Shown: positions 1 through 6,731 of the stretch, piece after piece
How the letters are laid out: each line of letters begins with the position of its first letter
Numbering within the stretch: position 1 is the first letter of the stretch
Source of the DNA: Promicromonosporaceae bacterium
Lineage (GTDB): Bacteria > Actinomycetota > Actinomycetes > Actinomycetales > Cellulomonadaceae
Assembly (NCBI GenBank): GCA_009782865.1
Contig: WRIF01000092.1
Location: 1 to 6,731 of the forward strand
Length of the DNA stretch: 6,731 bases
Reading direction: 5' to 3'
Program-made: the position numbers and the translations under genes
Notes under the pieces: generated by a model
What the model was told of the DNA's origin: nothing
The model's input: only the letters and a program-made list of their open reading frames with translations
The model's database searches: none

Positions 1-1481
1 CGCCGCTCGGACTGCGGGCCGTGGTCGCCACTGCGAGGCGATCCGGGCGCGCGGCCCACCCCCGCCGCCGCGACGAGCCAATGGATTCCGGCGGCGGCCA
101 GCAGCGCCCCGGGCACCGCGAACATCGCGGCAATCCGATCCCAGTCGGCGAACCAGAAGCCGGTCAGGTACCGCAGCCAGGAATCTGCGGAGCCGGCCGC
201 CCCGACATAAAGCACCCCTATGGCCAGCGCGGACGGGGCCAGCCACTCCCCGGCCCGCCAGCGGAACGTCGCCACCACCCCGGCCAGCGCTGCCGTCAGC
301 AGCGGCAGGGCGATCCACGGGTGCGCGGCGGGGGCGAATCCTCGCGCGACGATGGCGGCGGCGCCCAGGCGCCCGGTATACGGCTCGCGGCCCCAGCCCA
401 TCATGTTGCCGAACGCCCCGGCCCGGTAGGCGAGGAGCAGGACTATCACGACGACGACGGCAAGGCCCGCGGCGACCACCACCTGCCTAATCCAGGCCCG
501 AGAACCCGCGCGCCGTTCGCGGGCCACCGCCTTGGCGAGCACGACGAGGAGCGCGGGCACGCCGAACACCAGCAGGTTGGCCACCGCCGAGCCGTGCAGG
601 AGAACCAAGCCGAGGGCGCCAAAAGCGGCCAGGGCCAGCAACAGGGCGCGCCTGCCCCTGCCCAGGCCATCGCGCCCGACCGCCCGCCAGGCAAGGGCGA
701 GCAGCCCGGGGGTGAGGGCCACGACGGCCCCATAGGGCCACTGGCCCTCAGAGCCGAGCGTGGGAGTGGGAAAGACAGTGAAGGCCACCGCCAGCAGCGG
801 GGCGGTCACGGCGATGCCCAGGCGGGAGGGGAACACCTCGCGGGCGAGAGACGCCAGTCCGAACGCCCACTGGACCAGCAGCACCATGAACAGTGCATTG
901 GCCGCCACCGGGGCGCTGGCAAGGGGGATCACCGCGGCGAACGAGTGGAAGACGGCCGGGTAGAAGTTGCCCCCGCCGCCCCCCGCCCACAGGGAGTCGA
1001 GCCCACCGAGACTAGAGGCATTGCCCTGCTCGCGAATCAGCTGGATGGCGTTTAGGTGAAACGGCGGGTCCCACCCTTGGGCCAGCGCCTCGGGCACCAG
1101 CATTGCCGAGACGGCGACAGCCACCAGCAGCAGCGCGGCGACGGCCACCCCGAGGTAGGCCAGGCGAGAGGTGGGCGGGCTCTCCCCTGCGGCGGCCTGG
1201 CTCCAGGCGGCGCGCCCCCAGATCCGCCTGACCAGCAGGGCGACTCCGAGGAGAACGGCACACAGCAGCCCGACGGTCGCGAGGTTCCAGCGCAGGCCCA
1301 CCGTCCCGAAGGCCACCGCCCCCGCTCCGAAGGCCGCAGCGGTGAGTGCGGGGCCGGCCGCCCAGGCCGTCGGGCCGCCCACCCCGAAAATCTTGAGGAG
1401 GACGGCCCCGGGCGCGGTGAGTAGGACGGCGGCGGCCAGCAGCGCAGGCAGCGCCTCCAGCCAAGAAAGGGTGTTAGCCAT
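1..1481 (-). CDS. Large multi-spanning membrane protein, DUF6541-like, C-terminally truncated by window edge
   Basis: 493 codons are read without a stop before the left edge. The protein is very hydrophobic, with about a dozen predicted membrane spans (for example 8-32, 43-63, 67-86, 108-130, 193-212, 221-239, 279-318, 333-352, 388-406, 414-430, 451-473). A hydrophilic loop at 131-171 contains GWDPPFHLNAIQLIREQG, followed by YPAVFHSFAA (174-183). A late segment reads WFADWDRIAAMFAVPGALL (443-461). These features match my memory of DUF6541 proteins, actinobacterial membrane proteins often found beside polysaccharide genes and resembling GT-C enzymes in layout. A GT-C-like role in transferring sugar from a lipid carrier to glycan outside the membrane is inference. 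The ATG at 1481 lies 10 bases after the ATPase stop and gives an immediate first span, but no good ribosome binding site precedes it, so coupling to the ATPase is likely. The visible sequence ends in a polar stretch (477-493), either near the C-terminus or a linker. Confidence 0.82.
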   Translation of the reverse strand, partial: MANTLSWLEALPALLAAAVLLTAPGAVLLKIFGVGGPTAWAAGPALTAAAFGAGAVAFGTVGLRWNLATVGLLCAVLLGVALLVRRIWGRAAWSQAAAGESPPTSRLAYLGVAVAALLLVAVAVSAMLVPEALAQGWDPPFHLNAIQLIREQGNASSLGGLDSLWAGGGGGNFYPAVFHSFAAVIPLASAPVAANALFMVLLVQWAFGLASLAREVFPSRLGIAVTAPLLAVAFTVFPTPTLGSEGQWPYGAVVALTPGLLALAWRAVGRDGLGRGRRALLLALAAFGALGLVLLHGSAVANLLVFGVPALLVVLAKAVARERRAGSRAWIRQVVVAAGLAVVVVIVLLLAYRAGAFGNMMGWGREPYTGRLGAAAIVARGFAPAAHPWIALPLLTAALAGVVATFRWRAGEWLAPSALAIGVLYVGAAGSADSWLRYLTGFWFADWDRIAAMFAVPGALLAAAGIHWLVAAAGVGRAPGSPRSGDHGPQSER

Positions 1482-1491
1482 GTCGGGGCGG

Positions 1492-2691
1492 CTAGCCGCG
1501 TTCGATCGAGGCGTGGGCCCAGGTCAGGCCCGCGCTGGTCTCGTCGTCGCCCTCCACCTCGAAGGGCGAGGCGTCGCGCACCCGGTCGAGTTCTACGCCA
1601 TCGACGTTGGAGACCTGGCCGTGCACCGAGTAGCGGCCGCGCGCCAGGCGCAGGCCCCGATACACGACGTCGATGCGCTGGGTGCCCTGGACGAAGCCGA
1701 CCTCGGTGCCGATCATCTCGGAGTTGGTGCCGATCACGGTGACTCCCCAGGGGGTGTCGACCCCGGCGCCGACGATCACATCCTGCCCGGCCCCGGGGAC
1801 CGTGACGGTGATGGCAATGCGCAGGTCGGCCACCTGGTCCGCCTCGGTGAGCGGGTTGCCCGCCAGGTCGAAAAGTTCCACCCTGTCCACCCGCGGCCGA
1901 TCCAGTTCCGCGTCTTGGCGCTGCCGGGCGTGGCGGGCGTCGAGGTCATCGGCGCGCTGTTCGTCGAACCTCTCGCGCAGCACCTTCAGCGCCTCGGCCG
2001 GAACGCCATCGGCGACGATCTCGCCCTCCTCCAGCACCACGGCACGGTCGCACAGCTCCCCTACCTGGTCCAGGGAGTGAGAAACGAAGATGATGGTGCG
2101 GCCGTCGGCCTGGAACTGCTTGATGCGGTCCATGCACTTCTTCTGGAAGGGTTCGTCTCCGACGGCAAGGACCTCGTCGACCAGCAGGATGTCGGGGTCG
2201 ACATGCACGGCGACGGCGAAGGCCAGGCGGACGTACATGCCCGAGGAGTAGAACTTGACCTGCGTGTCGATGAACTGCTCGATGCCGGAGAACTCGACAA
2301 TCTGCTCGAAGTGCCTCTCGGTCTCTTCCTTGGAGATGCCAAGCACCGAGGCGTTGAGGTAGACGTTCTCCCGCCCGGTCAGGTCGGGATGAAAACCGGC
2401 CCCCAGTTCGAGGAGGGCCGCAATCCGCCCGCGCACCCGCACCGTGCCCTGGTTGGGCTGCAGGATGCCGGCGATCATCTTGAGCAGGGTTGACTTGCCG
2501 GAGCCGTTGGGGCCAACCAGGCCCACCGTGGTACCCGCCTGGATGTTCAGGTCGATGCCCTGCAGCGCGAGGAAGTCCTCCTTGTGTTCCTGGGATCGGC
2601 CCCAGTTGACGATCCGCTCCTTGAGGGACTTCTCCTTGCGGATCACGAAGCGCTTGGACAGGCCGTTAATCTCGACGACGTTGGGGGACAT
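1492..2691 (-). CDS. wzt: ABC polysaccharide export ATPase with Wzt-like C-terminal carbohydrate-recognition domain
   Basis: A 399-residue cytoplasmic ATPase that powers glycan export through the adjacent permease. The nucleotide-binding domain (about 5-245) has Walker A GPNGSGKST (60-68), the signature loop YSSGM (148-152), Walker B ILLVDE (168-173) and the switch histidine H205. As in other Wzt/TagH proteins, glutamate (E95, in LLELGAGFHPDLTGREN) sits where many ABC proteins have the Q-loop glutamine. A charged linker (about 243-266) leads to a beta-rich domain (about 267-385) starting VELFDLAGNPLTEADQVADL, which resembles the Wzt C-terminal domain (Wzt_C) known in E. coli O8/O9a to bind the capped end of the O-polysaccharide. 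Plain TagH/RfbE-type ATPases lack this domain. Start: the ATG at 2691 has AGGAG five bases upstream and shares a base with the permease stop (TGATG). The frame is open to 2748, but an upstream start would lie inside the permease gene. Ligand unknown. Confidence 0.93.
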   Translation of the reverse strand: MSPNVVEINGLSKRFVIRKEKSLKERIVNWGRSQEHKEDFLALQGIDLNIQAGTTVGLVGPNGSGKSTLLKMIAGILQPNQGTVRVRGRIAALLELGAGFHPDLTGRENVYLNASVLGISKEETERHFEQIVEFSGIEQFIDTQVKFYSSGMYVRLAFAVAVHVDPDILLVDEVLAVGDEPFQKKCMDRIKQFQADGRTIIFVSHSLDQVGELCDRAVVLEEGEIVADGVPAEALKVLRERFDEQRADDLDARHARQRQDAELDRPRVDRVELFDLAGNPLTEADQVADLRIAITVTVPGAGQDVIVGAGVDTPWGVTVIGTNSEMIGTEVGFVQGTQRIDVVYRGLRLARGRYSVHGQVSNVDGVELDRVRDASPFEVEGDDETSAGLTWAHASIERG

Positions 2692-3734
2692 CACAGCTCC
2701 TGGGCGAAGTTGGCCTGGAGGCGGGCAAACACGCGATGCGCGCCCCACAGCAGGACGGTGCAGATGGCGATCATGATGCCCAGGCGCAGCATCATGTTCC
2801 CGGGGTACGCGGTGGGACCAAACACCACCCGGCCGGGCTCACAGACCTGCGCGGCCTCCACTAGTCCGCCGGCGTCATAGGTGGTGACCTCGCGGCACAC
2901 CGTCCCCGGGGTGTCGAACCCGTCACCGGGCACCCAGAAGGCGCGCTGGAAGCCGAGCACCGCCATGGTCATGGGGTTGGCGAGGTAGACCTGCAGCAGC
3001 CAGCCTCCCACCTGGTCGGTGACCATGCGCAGGGCGTAGACGGTCGGTGAGGCCCAGAACAGGACCATCATGGAGATCTCGACCAGCCACTGCGTGTCGC
3101 GCAGGTAGACGTTGATCGCGCTGAGCAGCAGGGCCAGCGCCCCGGCCCAGAGCAGGGTGAGCAGCAGCGCCAGGACGCCGTAGATCCAGCGGCTGCCCAA
3201 GGGGAACAGGTTCACGCCCTCGCCATGGCGCGCCGAGAGCTGGGCGGAGCGCAGGCCCAGGAACAGGATCAGCACCACCATCTGCATGCCGAAGTTGAAC
3301 AGCGCGGAGCCGATGGTGCTCAGGGGGAAGATCTCGCGGGGAACGTAAACCTTCTTGATCAGGCCAGCGTTGGCGACGATGGTGTTGGTGCCCTGCGTGA
3401 CGATGTCGGTGAACAACTGCCAGATCGTCAGGCCGGTGAAGATGAAGACGGCAAACTCGGGGATCGCGCGCATCATGCCCATGAACTGGCCGAGCGCCAC
3501 CCAATAGACCAGCAGCTGCACGATCGGCCTGATCAGGCTCCAGATCAGCCCGAGGGCCGAGTCCTTGTAGCGGGCCTTGATCTCCCGGCGGGTCAGCAGG
3601 CCAAGCAGTTCGCGGTGGTCGAAGACGTCCTTGATGGCGTGGAGCGTGCTGCCCACGAAGCCCTCGGCCGGCCCGGCCGGGCGCAGTGGCTCCATCGCCA
3701 GGGCACTGTCGCGTTCTTGGCGCGAGACGCGCAT
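2691..3734 (-). CDS. wzm: ABC-2 type polysaccharide export permease (Wzm/TagG type)
   Basis: The 347-residue membrane half of an ABC exporter for lipid-linked polysaccharide. A cytoplasmic N-terminus (1-45) leads to the family's amphipathic segment (LLTRREIKARYKDSALG, 46-62). About six membrane spans follow, roughly at 64-82, 92-112, 140-160, 183-206, 217-235 and 314-333. Family-typical stretches are LIWSLIRP (63-70), NVYLRD (208-213), SPTVY (229-233) and NPMTMAVLGFQRAF (253-266). Start: the ATG at 3734 has GAAAGGA six bases upstream; a TTG at 3737 is also in frame but less likely. Between the last two spans lies an unusually long loop (about 268-310) with C280 and C298, predicted to face outward. 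The ATPase gene follows with a one-base overlap, as expected for subunits of one complex. TagG-like teichoic acid export is the alternative, but the ATPase partner's C-terminal domain favours a Wzm/Wzt system. Confidence 0.92.
   Translation of the reverse strand: MRVSRQERDSALAMEPLRPAGPAEGFVGSTLHAIKDVFDHRELLGLLTRREIKARYKDSALGLIWSLIRPIVQLLVYWVALGQFMGMMRAIPEFAVFIFTGLTIWQLFTDIVTQGTNTIVANAGLIKKVYVPREIFPLSTIGSALFNFGMQMVVLILFLGLRSAQLSARHGEGVNLFPLGSRWIYGVLALLLTLLWAGALALLLSAINVYLRDTQWLVEISMMVLFWASPTVYALRMVTDQVGGWLLQVYLANPMTMAVLGFQRAFWVPGDGFDTPGTVCREVTTYDAGGLVEAAQVCEPGRVVFGPTAYPGNMMLRLGIMIAICTVLLWGAHRVFARLQANFAQEL
2697..2701 (-). promoter_or_regulatory. Ribosome binding site of the export ATPase
   Basis: AGGAG on the minus strand, five bases before the ATG at 2691 and within the last sense codons of the permease (Gln-Glu-Leu). 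With the TGATG stop/start junction it indicates coupled synthesis of permease and ATPase, and it rejects the longer open frame beginning at 2748. Confidence 0.75.
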
Positions 3735-3740
3735 CAAAGG

Positions 3741-3747
3741 TCCTTTC
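3741..3747 (-). promoter_or_regulatory. Ribosome binding site of the export permease
   Basis: GAAAGGA on the minus strand, six bases before the ATG at 3734, in the only intergenic gap of more than 10 bases (3735-3771). It supports ATG 3734 over TTG 3737. No promoter-like -35/-10 pair or terminator stem is evident in this 37-base gap, so the permease is probably transcribed with the glycosyltransferases. Confidence 0.7.
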
Positions 3748-3771
3748 GGCGGGAACTTGAGTGGCTGGATT

Positions 3772-5247
3772 CTAGCCGCGCTCGGGGGGTAACTGTACTG
3801 GGCCTTCGGCCAACACCGTCCACACCGTCTCGGCGTAGTCGTCCCAGGTCTGGACGGGGCGCGCCTTCGCCTCGGCGGTCAGGGCATCCAACAGGGCGCC
3901 GTCGGTGAGCAGGCGGCGCATGGCGGCAATGAGGTCGTCGTCGTCGCGCGGGTCGATGAGCAGGGCGCCTCCCCCCTGGCCGGCGATCTCCTTGGTGGAG
4001 CCGAAGCACGAGGTGATTACCGGCGTGCCGGTGGCGAGCGACTCGGCGACGGGCAGCCCGAAACCCTCATTCAGGGAGGGGAATACGGTGAAGCTCGCCA
4101 GCGCGTAGGCCGCGCGGAGCAGGTCGTCGGTGGCCCGGTCGATGCCGTCCACCGGCAGGCCGGCCGACCGCAGCCGGGTCAGGTACTGACCGTACTCGTC
4201 GGCCCGCCAGGCGTGACCGCCGATGAACAGCAACTGGAACTGCCTCCCCTCGGCCCACAGCACCTCGGCCGCGTGCAGCACCGCGAGATGGTTCTTCCGC
4301 GGCTCGTGGGAGCCCACCACCAGCACCAGCGGCAGGTTGCCGACAGCGATGCGCTGGCGGGCCTGGGCCAGCAGGTCCTCGTCGGCGGGGGCGCCGGCGT
4401 CACCCGGCAACAGCACCGGGATCAGGTCGGGGCCGATGAGGCCGGCCCCGGAGAGCATCTTGGTCCAGCCCCGGTACTCGATGGCGGTGGCCTGCGAGAT
4501 GGTCGCCAGGCGGCGGTAGTGCCGCATCGCCGAGAGGTAGGCGGCGAAGACGGCGGGCATTGCGGGGTCGGCGGTCTCTGGGGAGGTGATCGGGATCAGG
4601 TCGTAGGCGATCGCATCGACGGTGGCGGCCCCGAAGCGGGCGAGCGAACGCAGCCGGTGGGCCCGCTCGGGCTCGGCGGTGACCTCCACCTCGATCATCC
4701 GGCACTGCCAGGGGATGATCACGGTGGTCGACTCCCGCGGCTCTGGCCCCCATCCGGCCTGGGCGGTCCCATCGCGCAGGTGGGCCGCCTCGGCGGGCGT
4801 CAGTTCGCGCGGGGCCAGCATGTCGTCGGTCCAGCCAATCAGGCGCACCCCGGCGCGCTGTCCCCATCGCTTGGCCAGTTCGCAGACCACCCGCTGGATG
4901 CCGGTGCGCAGCGGGACCGTGACGGTGTTGGCCACGTCCAACAGGGTGGCGTGGCGCTCGACGGTGACGTGCCAGGTGGCCGACTCCTCGGTGACCCGGT
5001 GGCGGACGGCCAGGCCGAGGGCGTCGGGTTCGAGCTGCGCCTGCCGGGCGGTCTCGATCACCAAGGCCTCGTCGGCCAGGATGCCGGTCAGGACCGACAG
5101 CGTCAGCCAGACCTGCGCGCGGTCACGCGGGTCGATCAGCCGGGCCAGTGCCCCGTCGAGTCCCTCCCCCGCTGTCAGGGGCCGTCCGAGGGCGGCGGCC
5201 AAGGTGGGCAGCCGGCGCAGCAGCACCGGTTCAAAGCGGTGACTCAT
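3772..5247 (-). CDS. GT-B fold glycosyltransferase (GT4-like), paralogue of the preceding gene
   Basis: A complete 491-residue protein, likely a cytoplasmic retaining glycosyltransferase in the same glycan pathway as its upstream paralogue. Residues 1-100 form a mostly helical region without a recognised family. The N-lobe carries TGIQR (115-119) and YDLIPI (215-220). The C-lobe (about 300-480) has VGSHEPRKNH (311-320) and the E394/E402 pair in NEGFGLPVAE, typical of GT4 donor-site and catalytic positions. No signal peptide or membrane segment is seen. The ATG at 5247 is chosen because it has a strong AGGAGG seven bases upstream and overlaps the previous stop as ATGA, which suggests translational coupling. 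The frame stays open upstream to 5820, but that stretch is antisense-frame noise within the previous gene. The two enzymes match along their whole length but differ at many positions, so they probably make different linkages or act in sequence. Substrate is not deducible. Confidence 0.93.
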   Translation of the reverse strand: MSHRFEPVLLRRLPTLAAALGRPLTAGEGLDGALARLIDPRDRAQVWLTLSVLTGILADEALVIETARQAQLEPDALGLAVRHRVTEESATWHVTVERHATLLDVANTVTVPLRTGIQRVVCELAKRWGQRAGVRLIGWTDDMLAPRELTPAEAAHLRDGTAQAGWGPEPRESTTVIIPWQCRMIEVEVTAEPERAHRLRSLARFGAATVDAIAYDLIPITSPETADPAMPAVFAAYLSAMRHYRRLATISQATAIEYRGWTKMLSGAGLIGPDLIPVLLPGDAGAPADEDLLAQARQRIAVGNLPLVLVVGSHEPRKNHLAVLHAAEVLWAEGRQFQLLFIGGHAWRADEYGQYLTRLRSAGLPVDGIDRATDDLLRAAYALASFTVFPSLNEGFGLPVAESLATGTPVITSCFGSTKEIAGQGGGALLIDPRDDDDLIAAMRRLLTDGALLDALTAEAKARPVQTWDDYAETVWTVLAEGPVQLPPERG

Positions 5248-6731
5248 GGCTGGCCCTCCTCGTCGGTCAGGAACTCCCACGTCTGCCGGGCGTAGTCGGC
5301 CCAGGTGACGTGGGGGCGACCGGGGATCTCGGCCCGCAGCCGCTCGCGCAGCCCCGCATCGGTGATGAGCTGCCGCATGGCCGCCACCAGGGCCTCGTCG
5401 TCGCGGGGGTCCACGGTCAGGCAGCCGCCGTCGGCGGCGATCTCCGCCTGGCTGCCGAAGTTCGAGGTGAGCACCGGGGTACCCACCGAGAGCGCCTCCA
5501 CCACCGGCAGCCCGTATCCCTCGTGCAGGGAGGCGAAGACCACCGCGTCGGCGTCGGCCAGCTCCTGCCACAGCTGCTCCTCGGAGACGCGCCCGTAGTT
5601 GTGGATGGGGCGCCCGGAGGCGGCAAGGGCGTTGATCGCCGGGGAAACCTGGTCGGTGCAGCCAAAGCCGCCGATCAGGCGCACCTCGAAGTCCTGGCCC
5701 TCCTCCCAGAGCCTGGCCGCGGCGTGCACCAGGGCACGGTGATTCTTGTGTGGTTCCTTGGTGCCCGAGAAGACGAGGCGGACGCGCTCGCGGGGGGTGC
5801 GCGGCCCCAGCTGGAACCATTCGGGCCTAGTGTCGTCGGGAATGGGAATCGCCCGCACCAACGGGCCGGCCAGCCCCTGCGCCTCCAACGCCTCGGCGTA
5901 GCCAGAGAACTCATTGGCGGCAGACCCGGATATGGCCGCGATGCGCTCGGTGTGCTTGATGGGCGCCAGCCACTTGCCGGCGGCCACGGCATCGGTAAAC
6001 GGCCTGGTCTCGGCCGAGACCACCGGGATCAGGTCATAGCCGATGGCCGAGACCCGGTTGCCCGAGAACTGGGCGAGGCCCGCCAGCGCGGAGGCGGCCT
6101 CCACCTGTGGCACATCGGGCAGGAGCACCCGGGTCTGCCAGGGGACGAGCAGCTCGTGGGCGCCGCCGTCGGCCACGTCGGAGACATCGACCTCCACGGT
6201 GCGCCGCAGGATGCGGGCCCGTTCGCGGGCGGTGGCGGCGCGCAGGATCGAGCCGGTCTCGTCCCACAGGGCCAGCTCTAGCGGGGCGTGGTCCGCCCAG
6301 CGGGAGACGGTCTCGCGGACCGTGCGTTGGATCCCGGTCTGGTGGTCGTGACGACCCGTGAAGTCGACCTCGACCACCACGTCGGTGGTGATCCGCAGCG
6401 GCCAGGTGAAGCGCCCGGGATGCTCGGGGTTGCAGGTGGCCTCGTGACGCGCCTCATAGAAGGTGGTCTCCAGGAGGGCCATCTCGAAGGCGGGACGCGG
6501 CATGGTCTTGGCCGCGCGCCGCATCCGCTGCATGGTGTCGGCGTTCGGAAAGGCCACGGAGACCCCGGTGAGCAGCAGCCACAGCGGCGCCGTGTCCCCG
6601 TCGGCCAGCGCCGCGACCGCCGCCTCGACCAGCTCCGGCAGGAGCGTCGCGGCGGCCTCGCCCGGGGCGCCGTCGGCCGGAGGGGTAGCCGCCGGCAGCA
6701 GGGCGCCCGCCACCGCCGTCAGTCGCTGGTC
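5244..6731 (-). CDS. GT-B fold glycosyltransferase (GT4-like), N-terminally truncated by window edge
   Basis: Probable cytoplasmic glycosyltransferase adding a sugar from a nucleotide-sugar donor to a growing surface glycan. 495 residues are visible, numbered here from the first base at the right edge. A helical N-terminal region (about 1-110) is followed by the GT-B N-lobe, with TGIQR at 132-136 and YDLIP at 232-236. The C-lobe has the donor-site motif GTKEPHKNH (323-331) and the retaining GT4 pair E404 and E412 in HEGYGLPVVE. The TGIQR and YDLIP motifs are, from memory, common in GT4 enzymes of O-antigen-type loci. The frame is open to the edge. A GTG at 6713 exists but lacks a ribosome binding site, and alignment to the downstream paralogue shows homology (RLTAVAGAL against RLPTLAAAL) continuing upstream of it, so I place the true start about nine codons outside the window. 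It ends in an ATGA overlap with the next gene. Donor and acceptor are unknown. Confidence 0.9.
   Translation of the reverse strand, partial: DQRLTAVAGALLPAATPPADGAPGEAAATLLPELVEAAVAALADGDTAPLWLLLTGVSVAFPNADTMQRMRRAAKTMPRPAFEMALLETTFYEARHEATCNPEHPGRFTWPLRITTDVVVEVDFTGRHDHQTGIQRTVRETVSRWADHAPLELALWDETGSILRAATARERARILRRTVEVDVSDVADGGAHELLVPWQTRVLLPDVPQVEAASALAGLAQFSGNRVSAIGYDLIPVVSAETRPFTDAVAAGKWLAPIKHTERIAAISGSAANEFSGYAEALEAQGLAGPLVRAIPIPDDTRPEWFQLGPRTPRERVRLVFSGTKEPHKNHRALVHAAARLWEEGQDFEVRLIGGFGCTDQVSPAINALAASGRPIHNYGRVSEEQLWQELADADAVVFASLHEGYGLPVVEALSVGTPVLTSNFGSQAEIAADGGCLTVDPRDDEALVAAMRQLITDAGLRERLRAEIPGRPHVTWADYARQTWEFLTDEEGQP
5255..5260 (-). promoter_or_regulatory. Ribosome binding site of the second glycosyltransferase
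   Basis: AGGAGG on the minus strand, seven bases before the ATG at 5247. It is a near-perfect Shine-Dalgarno sequence inside the end of the upstream gene and decides the start over the longer open frame to 5820. Confidence 0.85.

Noticed and set aside
21..1055. Plus-strand open frame of 344 codons near the left edge
   Set aside because: Composition is dominated by Gly, Arg, Pro, Gln and His, as expected from the antisense of a hydrophobic membrane protein gene. The minus strand reads as a coherent multi-spanning protein through the whole stretch.
1492..1500. Nine-base sequence CGCGGCTAG at the stop codons of both the ATPase and the second glycosyltransferase (also 3772-3780)
   Set aside because: Both proteins simply end Glu-Arg-Gly-stop with GC-rich codons. 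A nine-base match is expected by chance in such DNA and has no further flanking similarity.
1171..2493. Long plus-strand open frame (440 codons)
   Set aside because: It lies antisense to the ATPase and the DUF6541-like gene. Its translation is low-complexity Asp/Gly/Val/Leu-rich sequence without motifs, a typical GC-rich shadow frame.
3736..3746. 11-base inverted repeat AAAGGTCCTTT over the permease ribosome binding site
   Set aside because: The arms are separated by a single base and cannot fold into a stable RNA hairpin. It is too short to support an operator or terminator call.
3784..3789. Run of six identical bases near the 3' end of the second glycosyltransferase, a possible slippage site
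   Set aside because: It sits five codons before the stop, outside the catalytic domain, and is too short and too near the end to imply phase variation.
5248..5820. 191-codon upstream extension of the second glycosyltransferase frame
   Set aside because: It overlaps the C-terminal catalytic lobe of the upstream gene, is Arg/Gly/Pro-rich without motifs, and the ATG at 5247 has a strong ribosome binding site.
4213..6281. Long overlapping plus-strand open frames opposite both glycosyltransferases
   Set aside because: Translations are Gly/Gln/Arg/Asp-rich with no recognisable domain, and the minus-strand frames carry unmistakable catalytic motifs.

Overview
The window is a compact, single-strand block of five genes, all read from right to left on the minus strand. 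The DNA is strongly GC-rich, third codon positions are mostly G or C, and the encoded proteins are rich in Ala, Arg, Val and Leu. Together with a large hydrophobic protein resembling the actinobacterial DUF6541 family, this points to a high-GC Gram-positive (Actinomycetota). I cannot place it lower than that from sequence alone. No RNA gene, mobile element, CRISPR array, clear promoter or terminator is visible, and almost every base is coding.

Layout in order of transcription: (1) a GT-B fold glycosyltransferase, cut off at its N-terminus by the right edge (5244-6731); (2) a second glycosyltransferase, clearly a paralogue of the first (3772-5247), joined to it by a 4-base ATGA overlap; (3) an ABC-2 type polysaccharide export permease of the Wzm/TagG type (2691-3734), after a 37-base gap; (4) its ATPase partner of the Wzt/TagH type, carrying an extra C-terminal domain that looks like the carbohydrate-recognition domain of O-antigen Wzt proteins (1492-2691), which overlaps the permease stop by one base; (5) a large multi-spanning membrane protein resembling DUF6541, starting 10 bases after the ATPase stop and running off the left edge (1-1481).

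Taken together this looks like part of a locus for making and exporting a cell-surface polysaccharide by the ABC-transporter route. The two cytoplasmic glycosyltransferases would extend a lipid-linked glycan. Wzm/Wzt would move the finished chain across the membrane, and the Wzt C-terminal domain may recognise the chain or its end. The final membrane protein may act on the lipid-linked or exported glycan outside the membrane. Sugar identity, linkages and attachment site cannot be read from this window, and priming, chain-capping and nucleotide-sugar genes must lie outside it.

The genes belong to known families. The less ordinary aspects are the paralogous glycosyltransferase pair with a shared N-terminal region, the Wzt-type recognition domain in a probable Gram-positive, and a two-cysteine insertion in the permease's last outer loop.
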